Shown here piece by piece: positions 1 to 9,603 of a stretch of DNA of 64,000 nt (its first letter is position 1; each line of letters begins with the position of its first letter). The notes beneath the pieces are model-generated. The model had not been told where the DNA came from and did no database searches. It saw nothing but the letters and a program-made list of their open reading frames with translations. Location: contig JAKZZE010000003.1 in assembly GCA_024220505.1 (NCBI GenBank), positions 806,001-870,000 on the forward strand, written 5' to 3'. Both the position numbers and the translations under genes were made by a program. The DNA comes from Rhizopus arrhizus. Taxonomy: Eukaryota; Mucoromycota; Mucoromycetes; Mucorales; Rhizopodaceae.

Positions 1-50
1 AATAGCTCCAATACGTCTTAAAAAACTATAAAAAAATTAGTAAACATATT

Positions 51-100
<50 letters not shown>

Positions 101-216
101 ACTTACTTCCAACAAGATTCGTAAGAAACTGTAATTGCTTCTCTTTCTAATTCACCGTTTGGTACGACTCTTGAGCTTGGTCCATTTGAAGTTAAATTAT
201 TGTTGTTTGTTGACAT
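1..216 (-). CDS. Partial host gene, first two exons, runs off the left edge
   Basis: On the minus strand an ATG at 216-214 opens a short exon (216-107, 110 nt) that ends in a perfect donor, AA|GTAAGT. The following intron (106-26) contains a poly-T run on this strand (A-run at about 57-99), a TACTAAT branch-like motif and a TTATAG acceptor. The next exon starts at 25 and keeps the frame (residues ...SCW-NFLRRIGAI) up to the window edge. Exon 1 starts MSTNNNNLTSNGPSS and is N/S-rich. Open frames joined through canonical splice sites, with no similarity to the transposons nearby, suggest a host gene. I do not recognise the family, and the start rests only on being the first in-frame ATG before the splice site. 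Confidence 0.5.
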
Positions 217-1021
217 CTTGTATAATACTCTGCGTTCAGTTTGAATAAAAATATTTAAACAAGTCAATGTTTTACAAAGATGATAAAAATTAGTATTGAA
301 AACAATACTACATTAAATACTATATTAAACTTACCTTCAGTTACAAAAAGAAAAAAGGAAAAAAAAAGAAAAAAAAAGAAAAAGGAGAAAAGAAAAAAAT
401 TTTAAGGGATAACTTCTTTTCCTTTGTGGCTTACGTCGAATTTAAATTCCGTAAACAAAATTGTTGACGGTTCAGAATTTCCGATAAAAACTAATTATCC
501 ACATCCGGGTATCGAACCCAGGACCATTACTTTGGAAAGACCACACCTTTCCAACCAAGCTATTTTAACTATCTGTCAGAACGAGAAAATAATATGATTG
601 TGTCCCACTTACAGTTAAATTAATTTATGCTTTTCATGGGTTGCAAGATGTTTTTTAACCGTAACTAAATACGAACATTGTTCTGTGTGTCTCTTTCATT
701 ACTTACAATGACTATTTTATGCCAAATTTAAAGAAGATTTCGTGTATACGTATTCTAAAAAAGCTAGCCGGAGTGATGCAGAGAAAATCAAAAGTTCTAT
801 AATTGAGTGCATTAATTACAATGTCTGGTACCTAATGGATAAGCTACGTGATAAAAGGTTTAGGCTACATTTACGGAACATGAAAAAAGTGATAAATTTT
901 GCGATTAGAGCAGCAATATGTCGGAATTTTAATATTTAAACGACGGCATCGTATTCTCCATACCCAAAAACCCTTGTTTCCATATTTGGACTGTAAATAT
1001 ATCTCCGATTGAACTGTATAT
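217..1021. other. Intergenic DNA
   Basis: AT-rich DNA upstream of the left-edge gene. It holds a purine-rich A/G tract at about 345-400 and a tRNA-like sequence (separate entry). A 65-codon reading frame at 742-939 (+) shows no recognisable feature and is probably chance. I see no other gene here. Confidence 0.5.
496..567 (-). other. tRNA-like sequence with A and B boxes, possible tRNA relic or SINE head
   Basis: On the minus strand an A-box-like TAGCTTGGTTGG (562-551) is followed at tRNA spacing by a B-box-like GGTTCGATACC (518-508) inside a good T-arm (CTGGG/CCCGG). The acceptor arms do not pair and the anticodon arm is poor, so it is not a sound tRNA gene. It may be a decayed tRNA or the promoter part of a tRNA-derived SINE. 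No other copy is seen in the window. Confidence 0.4.
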
Positions 1022-1483
1022 CTAATGATTTATCCATCGTGGCCTGAAGTCCCAATCACCCTCAAGTACTGCAATTGCTTCATCAACTGATAGTGCCGGA
1101 GGCAGGTATACACAGTGAATCAGCAGGTTTGAGACTTGAACAGAGAGGACATAAGGAGAGGAGGAGGGAAAATGAGTGACTTGATGAGGGCAATCCGGGT
1201 GGACTAAGAGGCTGATACCCATTTCACCACGAAAAGCGTTGTCAACTGGTATTGCATAAGTGTGATACTGCTTCCAATTTGTAAGGAACTTCAACGGTGG
1301 CAGAAGCCACGTTTCAGTAAGGAAGAGTAGATCTGTAGGAGGGAGGGCGTTAGTAACAGCTTCAATGGTGTGGCGACCACAACCATTGGAGTTCCATAAG
1401 GACATAGTAATCTTGTTTGTTGTTGTATTTGAAGGAGTGGAAGGGGGGTATATGTTATTATTATTGTTGTTTACCTGACTCAT
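1022..1483 (-). pseudogene. LINE ORF2, truncated in the endonuclease domain
   Basis: The frame begins at the ATG overlapping the ORF1 stop. The first 120 residues match the exonuclease/endonuclease/phosphatase fold of LINE endonucleases: MSLWNSNGCGRH (metal-site Asn), LLFLTETWL (catalytic Glu), GISLLVHPDC and CVYLPP. The protein stops at 153 aa, before the conserved GDFN/D region and the whole reverse transcriptase, so it cannot support retrotransposition. The last residues before the stop probably come from unrelated flanking DNA. The family call is fairly secure; the exact break near 1022-1050 is not. Confidence 0.7.
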
Positions 1484-2550
1484 AACTGTTCAATGTCTGG
1501 TTCGCCATTACCAGCAGGAACAGGTTGAGGTGCTTCGTCCATGTCGGTATCAACAGGAGTAGCTTGTACAGGAGTGAGGGTGGCTGTCTTGATATGGTCA
1601 GCAAAGGCTTGAGTAGTGATCCATTGCTTGGCAATGAAATCACGAGCCACAGCTGAGCGCACAGTAGGGCGCATACGATCCAGGGCGGTGAGGAGGTGAG
1701 AGGTGTGGATCTGCACCATCTTTTGTTGTTTCTCATTTTCTGAGAGGTCTTTGTATTTGGCATCGCGTAGGTTGGTGGGATCGCGAGGATCAAAATCGTT
1801 GATTAACTTAATACCAGCTGTATCAAGCTTATTGGTGGCAGTCGAAGCGTATTCGTTGTGGACTAGGAGTGCTACCACGCGGGTGGTAGGGTGGTAGACG
1901 TCGAGGATACGCCAGTTCTCCAGGCCAAGCATACCTACCTTCTTGCGAACGTTGGTGATAGACTCCCTGAAGCGACAAGGAAGGTAAAGGTATTGGAACC
2001 CGTTATTTGCAGGAGGAGGAGCAAAGGTACGGGCAGCGACCTGAAGTTGGCGTTTGGAAGGTGCCTTTCGTGTGCGGTTAGTAGCCTTGGGCTTGGATGG
2101 CTGCGTGATACGCATACCCTTACGAGCAGCAGAAGCGAACGAGGAAGAGGTAGGTGCAGGAGTGGGGGTAGGAGTGGGAGGTGACTTCCACTTGGAGGCC
2201 TCAGATCCAGCAGGCTTGTTAGTTGCTGCAGTTTTGGGTGCTGCAGGGAGTGTAGTATTAAGAGTCTCCAGCTCTTTGATGCGGCGATGAGCCGCCTCAA
2301 GGTCAGTTCTTAGGTCCTGGTTCTCTTTGGTCAGAGCTTCCAGGTGTGCAAGGCGTTGACCTTGGCTTGTAATCATGGCCATGATCGGTTGAAACCAATC
2401 GGGCATGCCAGGGAGGATACCAAAGTCAAGAGGCCCATTAAGTGAGAGGGCAGGCGCGGTAGGAGCAATGGCAGGGCCAAAATGAAAATCTGGCTCGCTT
2501 GTCAGTGTGGTGGTGGTGGTAGTAGGGTTGGTAATATTGGCTATGTCCAT
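1480..2550 (-). CDS. LINE ORF1 protein
   Basis: 356 aa from the ATG at 2550. Visible parts: T/P-rich N-terminus; heptad-rich coiled coil at about residues 70-95 (HLEALTKENQDLRTDLEAAH); P/T/S-rich basic linker at about 105-170; and a possible RRM-like segment at about 185-240 (FQYLYLPCRF...VVALLVHNEY). This is the usual layout of LINE ORF1 RNA-binding, trimerising proteins; no CCHC knuckle is seen. The same frame is open upstream from 2814 to 2551 (88 codons, coding-like, but with no ATG), so the true N-terminus may be longer through a non-AUG start, splicing or a lost ATG. Its TGA (1482-1480) overlaps the ORF2 ATG (1483-1481) as ATGA, a layout known from LINEs that translate ORF2 by stop/restart. 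Confidence 0.75.
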   Translation of the reverse strand: MDIANITNPTTTTTTLTSEPDFHFGPAIAPTAPALSLNGPLDFGILPGMPDWFQPIMAMITSQGQRLAHLEALTKENQDLRTDLEAAHRRIKELETLNTTLPAAPKTAATNKPAGSEASKWKSPPTPTPTPAPTSSSFASAARKGMRITQPSKPKATNRTRKAPSKRQLQVAARTFAPPPANNGFQYLYLPCRFRESITNVRKKVGMLGLENWRILDVYHPTTRVVALLVHNEYASTATNKLDTAGIKLINDFDPRDPTNLRDAKYKDLSENEKQQKMVQIHTSHLLTALDRMRPTVRSAVARDFIAKQWITTQAFADHIKTATLTPVQATPVDTDMDEAPQPVPAGNGEPDIEQL

Positions 2551-2893
2551 GTTGTACTTTGGCTTGCCGGTTGGGTGACGATCAATATCAATAGGTAAGA
2601 AGGGCGGAGAACGATCTGCGAGGGTGCGTTTAGTGGCGGCAGAAGGTTCAGGGTCAGGGGAAGTTTGTCTTTTGTTGTTGCTGTTCTTCTGACTGTCTAA
2701 AGGAGTATTTGTTGGATTTCTCGATGGAATTTCGATCTTAGAAGGTGAGAGTTGTTTTTTGTTGTTTATCTTGGATGGATTGATTGAACTAATGATGGAT
2801 TGCTTTGTTTTTCTTTAAAGAAGTGTGAACGGATGATTGTTTAGCCGTGAAAATTGGTGTAACAATCAAAAGTGTGAAAGAAGTAGGGCAGAG

Positions 2894-2965
2894 TCCTTGA
2901 TGGTCTAGTGGCTAGGATCCGTCGCTCTCACCGACGTGGCCGGGGTTCAATTCCCCGTCAGGGAA
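2894..2965 (+). tRNA. tRNA-Glu (CTC)
   Basis: Full cloverleaf: acceptor TCCTTGA/TCAGGGA with one T-G wobble, D-arm with GTCTAGTGGCTAGGAT, anticodon arm CGTCG-CTCTCAC-CGACG giving anticodon CTC, T-arm CGGGG-TTCAATT-CCCCG. The A and B boxes are good and no intron is present. A T-rich terminator follows at once. The 5' part of a LINE lies just upstream, and the LTR of Gypsy element 1 begins 92 bp downstream. Confidence 0.93.
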
Positions 2966-3057
2966 TTTTTTCTTTCTTTTTCTGTCCTGTATTGTGTCGT
3001 GTGTCGTATATTGTAGCTACGATTATGAAGATTTGAACTCCGAAACTTCTTTCAAGC

Positions 3058-3545
3058 TGAAAGAAGACAAACAGTAAATATTTTTTTTGTACCACGCCAG
3101 TTAGAAAATGAATTTCTGCGTAACAATCTATTTGAAAACGGAGTATCAACTCTTTTGCTTGAAAACCAAAAACAACACAAAATCATAAAATCCAAAAACA
3201 TATAAATACCCTCATATCTTATCCCTATTTTCACTTCACTTCACTTCACTTTACTTTTCTTTATTACAGAATATTATATTCTTTTTATCTTTTCTTTATT
3301 TATAAACCAATAAAACCATCAAGCGTTCAAAAGAAACCCTTTGGTCTGTGTTCTATTCAAAATACTGAAGTCCCTTGAAGCTAAATCAACTTCATTGTAA
3401 ACCTATTCCTAAACCTCAAGAGTTTAGCCTATTTTAACAAGTTTGATCTACTTAACAAGATCTGGTGGTCACTACCGACAATACTTATTTACTTACAAAA
3501 GTAAACCCGCAAACAAGCTATATACATAAAAAAGAAAAATTTACA
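3058..3545 (+). repeat. 5' LTR of Gypsy element 1 (LTR1 type)
   Basis: 488 bp, starting TGAAAGAAGAC and ending AAATTTACA. The start is set by a second copy at 19233 and a reversed copy ending at 40278; the end by the reversed copy beginning at 33940. It contains TATAAATA at 3201-3208, a (CACTT)n-like stretch near 3233-3255, AATAAA near 3308, and an internal AGATCTGGTGGTCACTA motif (about 3461-3477) that copies the start of the primer-binding site. Confidence 0.8.
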
Positions 3546-3547
3546 TT

Positions 3548-3565
3548 TGGTGGTCACTACGAGGG
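3548..3565 (+). promoter_or_regulatory. Primer-binding site of element 1
   Basis: TGGTGGTCACTACGAGGG lies 2 nt after the LTR end and begins with TGG, the complement of a tRNA CCA end. The same 18 nt follow the LTR of element 2 at 19753. The primer tRNA would end ...GTGACCACCA; which tRNA this is cannot be told here. Confidence 0.65.
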
Positions 3566-3668
3566 CTCAAAATCAAGAAACTACTTAAAACTATCAAGAA
3601 ATCAACAAACTTAGTCAAAAAAAATTATCAAAATCGAATCAACAATATCTAAACACTTACTAGCAACA

Positions 3669-4898
3669 ATGACAACAACAGGACCTAACGTGTTGGCCTC
3701 ACTTAACAATCAAAGCACTATTCAAGGTTATCGACCAAGACTTATTGAATTCTATGGGTACGAAGGAGAAGACTTTCGTCACTTTCAAGAGATACTAGAG
3801 TCCCACCTAGCCATTAGCAACGCTCAAAATGACTCAAGAAAACTCATTATACTCAAATCTCAATTAAGACGCTCTGCTAAAGTTTACTTCGAACGTGTAA
3901 TTCTGAAGGAACAACCTGATATCAACTATGAACAAGCTATGGAAAAGCTTCGAAAACATTATATTACTCCCGAACTTATTCAAAATTACGAACTTGAATT
4001 CAATGAAATGTGTCAAGGAGAACAAGAACATCCGCAGATATACCTTGCAAGGTTACGAGAAGCAGCAGATCTTGCTAATATCGATAACGAAGCAGTCATT
4101 GAAAGCCGATTCCGTGCTGGCTTACTAAAAGAAATCAAATTATTTTGCATACAAAGTAGCTCAAGAACTTTCCAAGATTGGATTAATCATTCTGAAGGAT
4201 GGTGGAATGCTCATAGACCACGAAAGATTGCCATGGTGGACAATCCATTCATATCCAGAAACGTCAACAATGCACTTATCTATCATGATGACAACACCCA
4301 GTATTATCGCCACTCCGCAAATAATCACAACATTGAATTAATAGATACTGAGGAACGACCGATTCAATATGTCCCTGTAACTGATCTGCGTACCAATGTA
4401 AACTACGAGCACTTGAACAGTGCACCAAATGTTGTAACTGGTTCCCATCAGTTGTCAACTATGGACATTGTAGGTAGGCACGGTAGTATACCAGTACGGC
4501 AACATCATTATACTAGGACAAATGAAGGTCAGACTATGTATCAAAATTCAACTGAAGACCTTGTTAACCTTATACAACAAACTATTCGAGATGAATTGAA
4601 CATACCGCCCAAACTATCCTATCCTAATAGAAGTTATCAACGCAATAACAGACCAAATTATAACAACAATCGAAATAATATATATCCATATTATAATAAC
4701 TACGGTCAATACAATCAAGATAACCGAAGAAATGATCAGTATCAGCAAAATCAACCTCAACCGAGAAGAGAATATCCTCAAAATAACCAAATCAATCAAC
4801 CACATCAACAATCTTCACAACACATCTATAATCACCAACCACCTTCTCAACAAACACAATCACAACCGTCAAAAACTAAATGGGTCGGTTGCTTTTAA
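3669..4898 (+). CDS. Gag of Gypsy element 1
   Basis: 409 aa. The first half is a Ty3/Gypsy-type capsid region (YGYEGEDFRHFQEILESHL, LRRSAKVYFERVILK, HYITPELIQNYELEFNEM, FRAGLLKEIKLFC). The last roughly 110 residues are rich in N, Q and Y with few charges, prion-like, and no CCHC zinc knuckle is present. By eye about three quarters of capsid residues match the element 2 Gag. Relative to element 2 the A-run at the Gag/Pol junction has lost one A (five instead of six), so the Gag stop is bypassed and Pol now sits in +1 instead of -1. The frame is otherwise open, but its element is broken downstream. Confidence 0.8.
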   Translation: MTTTGPNVLASLNNQSTIQGYRPRLIEFYGYEGEDFRHFQEILESHLAISNAQNDSRKLIILKSQLRRSAKVYFERVILKEQPDINYEQAMEKLRKHYITPELIQNYELEFNEMCQGEQEHPQIYLARLREAADLANIDNEAVIESRFRAGLLKEIKLFCIQSSSRTFQDWINHSEGWWNAHRPRKIAMVDNPFISRNVNNALIYHDDNTQYYRHSANNHNIELIDTEERPIQYVPVTDLRTNVNYEHLNSAPNVVTGSHQLSTMDIVGRHGSIPVRQHHYTRTNEGQTMYQNSTEDLVNLIQQTIRDELNIPPKLSYPNRSYQRNNRPNYNNNRNNIYPYYNNYGQYNQDNRRNDQYQQNQPQPRREYPQNNQINQPHQQSSQHIYNHQPPSQQTQSQPSKTKWVGCF

Positions 4899-5747
4899 TC
4901 AAAGAAATGGTCAATCGAACACCCAACAAATCACTAAACCCATAAATTAACAAAGTAAACAACATCCTCTTAACGTCATCTTAAATTACAATGAATATGA
5001 TGATAACACACAATATAAAGATCTTTATTCTGCAGTTAGACCTGAACGTCCACCTGAAGTACTGAACGCAACCCCATATCCAAAAGCAAAAGTCCCCAGA
5101 ATTAAAAGAAAGCAAACTGAACCTACAACAACTAGAAGGATAACTACAAGAAACCATCTAGAAGAAATACCTATAACAACAAATCCTATAACAATCCCCC
5201 AGGATATTGAAATGGAAACAGATGCATCAGTAAAAGGTACTACTCAAGAAAAACAAAAGAGACCTAGAATAAAAAGAACACCACCCAAAATTGATTATCA
5301 AATTGGAAAAGATGTATTAGACCAAAAAGCAAACATATCAGTACGAGATCTCATAACTATTAGTCCTGCCATGCGAAGACAACTAGTAGGCGAATGTAGA
5401 CCCAGTCACTCAACAAAGATAAATCCAAATGATCAAACAATGGCACTCATAGAAGATGATGATATGGATACGACAGCCGTATATTCTCAAGTCTCTATAG
5501 AAAATAAACCAATAAGAGCTTTAATCGACTGTGGAGCAGCTAAAACCTGCATGTCAAAGAAATTAGCAGATGAACTTGGACTAAAAATAGATGCCTCATC
5601 AGAAAGTGTGTTCACACTTGGAAATGGAACCAAACAACCTGCTCTTGGTGTAATTTATGATGTACCACTCGAAGTAAAAAGAAACATGACAATTCCTTGT
5701 ACCATCGAAGTACTTCCTATTTGTCCCAATCAGCTCATCATTGGAAG
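4899..5747 (+). pseudogene. Pol 5' part of element 1: linker and aspartic protease remnant
   Basis: Collinear with the N-terminal part of the element 2 Pol. The frame has an in-frame TAA at 4948-4950, then stays open. The protease has the active-site segment ALIDCGAAKTCMS (Cys where retropepsins have Ser/Thr) and the downstream LIIG flap-side motif. Similarity stops at about 5747, inside the protease, where unrelated DNA begins; reverse transcriptase and integrase of this copy are missing. The corresponding 3' end of an element resumes at 18903. The element is dead. Confidence 0.75.
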
Positions 5748-7798
5748 GCTGAAGGAAAAGATACGATGCAAGGAGATTCCGGGCCGGGTATTTGTCCTAC
5801 ATAGATACCAATTACAGCAATCGACGCAAATAATTTTTCCGCATCGAATGGTGTCACTTTCGAGGCAGTCACTTTTAAACTCAGGTAGATATGGCGCTTG
5901 CAACACGAAAAAACCTCTTTTGAGCTAATCCCACAAAAACGATGCGGAGGGATTACTCTACCAATATTTGTACAACATCAGCATCCGGCACCGCAATGAA
6001 CGCGAATAATTTCTTCCAATCCAATGGTGGTATTTATAGACCTCTCACTGTAACACACAGGGAGATACAGGCCTTTAAAGACAAAAAAACCCCCTGGTCG
6101 GACGGACATTATGCTACTAGGAAGGATTACAAGCCGAATTCTTGTTCTACCTATATGACAAGCTTACCCATAGGTAGAAACAGTGCTTCCGCATTTAATC
6201 ATGATATTTACAAAGTGATCACATCGAAACTCAGCTTGATATCCGTCTTAAGGCGTGAAAAAAGTGCTTTTGCTGATGGACAAGAAATTGTGCAGGTAGA
6301 CTGCAATCTGAATATTGCTTCTAGTTATACTTAAGATATTCTTACAACCTCAGATGATATTTCTGCATTGACTGCTGATAACTTTAAAGCACTAAATTTC
6401 TTTTACAAAAAACAATTACGAAGCAAGCAAAAAGGAGCATGAATAGATCTTCAGGGAAATTGTACAAAGCCTCTCTTTTTGGCCTGAGCACTATCACTCC
6501 TTTCTGTGTATTTTACAACAATATCAGCCGTACCATCTTTTCTAAGGCGAGGTTCATAATAGGTATACAATGAAAAGCTGACGGTGGTTGCCAGTAGAAA
6601 GCTTATTATACTGTAATGTTTAAGAATTCACCGAACTATTGGTTCTACAATGTGAAAATGGGCAAAAACTTTTTTTAGGTAAATAAAATTATGACAGTGA
6701 CAAATTAAGCTAAAAAACTTCATTTGCAAATATGTAGACATGAGACGGGTGAAATATCAAAACTGGTACTATGTGCTATAATCTGCAAATAGAAGTGCTA
6801 TAGGTAGACATAATAAAATAATAAATTATGCTATAAACCAAGCATCTCCAACATTAGCATAGTTGAATCATAAAGATCTGACGATGAATTATATCATAAA
6901 GGGTAATGAATGTCTTGCATATATAATACCAACTTGATATAGTAATGAGTCTTTGCATAATTTCTTTTATGATCCAATGTATTAAGTTGCATTGAGACTA
7001 TGCATGTCAAAATAGAATATTGTTTTTCTTGCATAGTAACTTTATTGATCTAAACGAATGATTGAGAAATAATCCTATCAATAATCCGATTGGTGTCTTA
7101 ATAGCTCCTGTTGTCTGCATTATTAGGTTTCAGTTTTTCTGTACTTATTTAGTAACCGAGTTTCAGGAACAAAATACGAGAGTCGTCTTAAACAACAATT
7201 GCATGGGTGCCTATTTATAAATGCAACATCAGTAGCTTAGAATGACGATTTATAATATAATTATACAAGATAAGATTCCATGGAACAATATATGATGACA
7301 ATGCCCCAATCCAGAATGAAACATCAAGAAAGAACCAATTGATTTAACTCAATCGTCCCCATGAATTATTATTCAAAAGAATATAAATATCCCACCTAAA
7401 TCCTCATTGAAAAAGGATAACTTTAACTGGGATATAATCAAGAATAAAAAGTATCTCAAATTATCGTTTTGGTGCATTTTTATTTCTTTTTATTTTCGTT
7501 TATTACAAGAAGAACATAGGGTCAATTAGAATAGTCAAACCATCCATAATAGCATGCATATGTAACCACAAGGCGCAGGCATATAATGAACCGTAACTTC
7601 GAATACTAATTTCCGAGTTGTAACCACGAGTACCAATTTCCGAATTGTAACCACGAGTACTAATTTCCGAGTTGTAACCATGTGCATATTTGAGTATCTC
7701 ATATGTGAAACAACGTGTTTAATTGCTGTTCAAATATCTATATAAAGAGACATACCTTTTTTCTTTTTTTTTTTTCGTCTTCATTTTATATAATTAAT
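5748..7798. other. Unassigned DNA between element 1 and the ISXO2 transposase
   Basis: The first 600 bp are less AT-rich than the surroundings and hold an open frame at 5942-6334 (+, 130 aa, begins MRRDYSTNICTT) that I cannot assign to any family; it may be a fragment of an inserted gene. From 6335 to about 7590 the DNA is AT-rich with no gene that I can support. A 27-bp repeat (7590-7681) precedes the ISXO2 gene. Confidence 0.35.
7590..7681. repeat. 27-bp minisatellite, about 3 copies
   Basis: The unit GTAACCACGAGTACTAATTT plus TCCGAGTT recurs with small changes (about 7592, 7620 and 7647). The copies are directly adjacent with no spacers, so this is a minisatellite and not a CRISPR array. 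It lies about 120 bp upstream of the ISXO2-type transposase start and could be subterminal DNA of that element. Confidence 0.6.
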
Positions 7799-9011
7799 AT
7801 GCCTCGTTTCAACTCATCTGCTTCTGTCCCTTCAAACAACGATGTCACTCCTCGTAGGGGCGGTCGAGTATCTGGTCAAGTAGTCTCACGTTACAGGTCT
7901 TATGTTCCTCCTGCTGGTGACCGTGTCCTTGAAGCGCAAATAATTGTTAGTCCTGAAAGAGCATGGGAGTAAGTTAATTATAATAAAAAATGTTACATTG
8001 CGATAGTGGGATTTTTTTTCTTACTAACTCTTTACCTTTGTTTGCAGTCATCTTTTATCCGTAAACAACGCTTTTCATAGAACTAATGTATGTGGCATTG
8101 ATGGCTGTCGAAAAGTTTGCACCCTAAGAAATCGTGTCGACAGCGGAAGACTTACGTACTATTGTGCTGGTGGTCTTGAGATTGATGAAAATGGTGCTAC
8201 TATTGGTCATGCTGGAAGAAAATCACGCGTTTGTACGTATAATTCGGTGTTCTACAATCGTAAATGCTTGACCAACTACACTCTTTCTGTGATGTATGAC
8301 TATTTAAAAGACTCAAGCATTACCAACATTTGCAACTCCCACGACATGAGCCGTCCTGCTGTGACTTCATTGGCAAATGATCTTCGTTTAATGATGCTCA
8401 GTGATTACAATGCCCATAATCGACAAGAGGAGCATAAGCTAGGTTTTAACATAAGGTGTCATCACATACAAATAGATGAATCTAAGTTTGGCAAGCGCAA
8501 AAACCATCGTGGTCATCGTGTAGAAGGTATCCGGGTCTTTGGTATGGTTGAGTGCTTGGTCCCCATCAACGAAGCAGATCGATTTTACACCTACACTGAT
8601 CATCGAACTGGCGAACAAGAGCTAAGGCCTAGGTACGAAGCAGGACGCAAATTCTTTTGCACCGTCCCTAATCGAACAGCGGTAACACTCTTGCCCATCA
8701 TTTATGATAACTGCCAGCGTGGGTCAACCATTAGATCTGATGGATGGAGAGCATATTCCGGTCTGCACCCTAGGGAAGAGCATGACGAAAATACTGGCGA
8801 GATACTTGACAACACAAGAGCTTACAATGATGGCAACTTCTTTTTTGCAAGACATCAGGTTGTTAATCATTCCTTAGACTTTGCCACAGTAGATCAAGTT
8901 CAAGGTAACCAAGGCGAGTATTCTGGCTTGCCAATATCTGGTAAGATTCATACCAACATGATCGAAAGTATGTGGGCTCCTTTGAAAGCATTTATCAAGC
9001 CGGATCTGTGA
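7799..9011 (+). pseudogene. ISXO2/IS1595-like (Merlin-type) transposase 1, one intron, 3'-truncated
   Basis: Exon 1 7799-7968, intron 7969-8047 (GTAAGT...TACTAAC...TTTGCAG, phase 2), exon 2 8048-9011: 377 residues. Exon 2 has a Cys-rich zinc-binding region (CGIDGCRKVC...YYCAGG), then the DDE domain typical of ISXO2/IS1595 and of eukaryotic Merlin elements: IQIDESKFGKRK (first D), IRSDGWRAYSG (second D), HTNMIESMWAPLK (E). Homologues continue for 60-100 residues after the last motif, but here the stop TGA at 9009-9011 is supplied by the repeat end of the next element, so the C-terminus is lost. TATA-like TATATAA lies near 7740. Role: cut-and-paste transposition; this copy is probably inactive. 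Confidence 0.75.
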
Positions 9012-9603
9012 AAGATTTACCGTCCACATACTATATATACATATATAAACTCCGCACGCGGAGTTTAATATGCTTAATATGGTTATTGGGGTCACAGAAC
9101 ACGATTCTGTTATTTTCAAGCGGAGTTTATTATACCAAAAATGGGGAACTGCGAGATTCTCGAAGTTCCGTTGTTTTTTTCCTCCATCCTATTACTCCAA
9201 GCAAGAGTGCGGGCAAGTACAAGATCATTAAAAAAATCCGGGTCGAGATACGACTTCTGAAGGTCGAGAAAATCCGCGTCAAAAATCAGAAATTTGATGA
9301 CAGAAGGACTTGCAAAACGAAAATCGGCAAATCAGCATTCTTGGTCAAATAGCTATGTCGATAGCTTTCAAATGTGGAGGTCGTTGGTTCGATTCTTTGT
9401 AGATGCTCGTACGTTGTCATCTACTTTTTGCTTAACTTTTACTCTAAGTTACTTAGCATTTTTTTTTTCAAAACCTCAAGAGTTTCGGGAAAACTTTTGT
9501 CATATCACTACGGTAAAACGAACTTCCGTTGCGGAGATGCTTCCTATCTATCGGCTGATCTCGGAATGATAACAAAGCTTGTAAAAAAGTATAAAAAGAG
9601 ATA

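Larger units (their letters stand above)
1022..2814 (-). mobile_element. LINE retrotransposon, 5' part only (3' end deleted)
   Basis: Minus-strand non-LTR element with a coiled-coil ORF1 and the start of an ORF2 with an AP-type endonuclease. Reverse transcriptase and the 3' tail are absent. LINEs are usually 5'-truncated at insertion; here the 5' part survives and the 3' part is gone, which points to deletion after integration. The 5' side lies within about 80 bp of the tRNA-Glu gene. Confidence 0.75.

Noticed and set aside
7590..7681. CRISPR-like array
   Set aside because: Units are adjacent without unique spacers, in eukaryotic-type DNA; a minisatellite.
9009..9029. Simple reading that the second ISXO2 element inserted into the first, with the flank continuing after 18877
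   Set aside because: DNA after 18877 does not continue the first transposase and no target duplication is seen; the boundary is left open.
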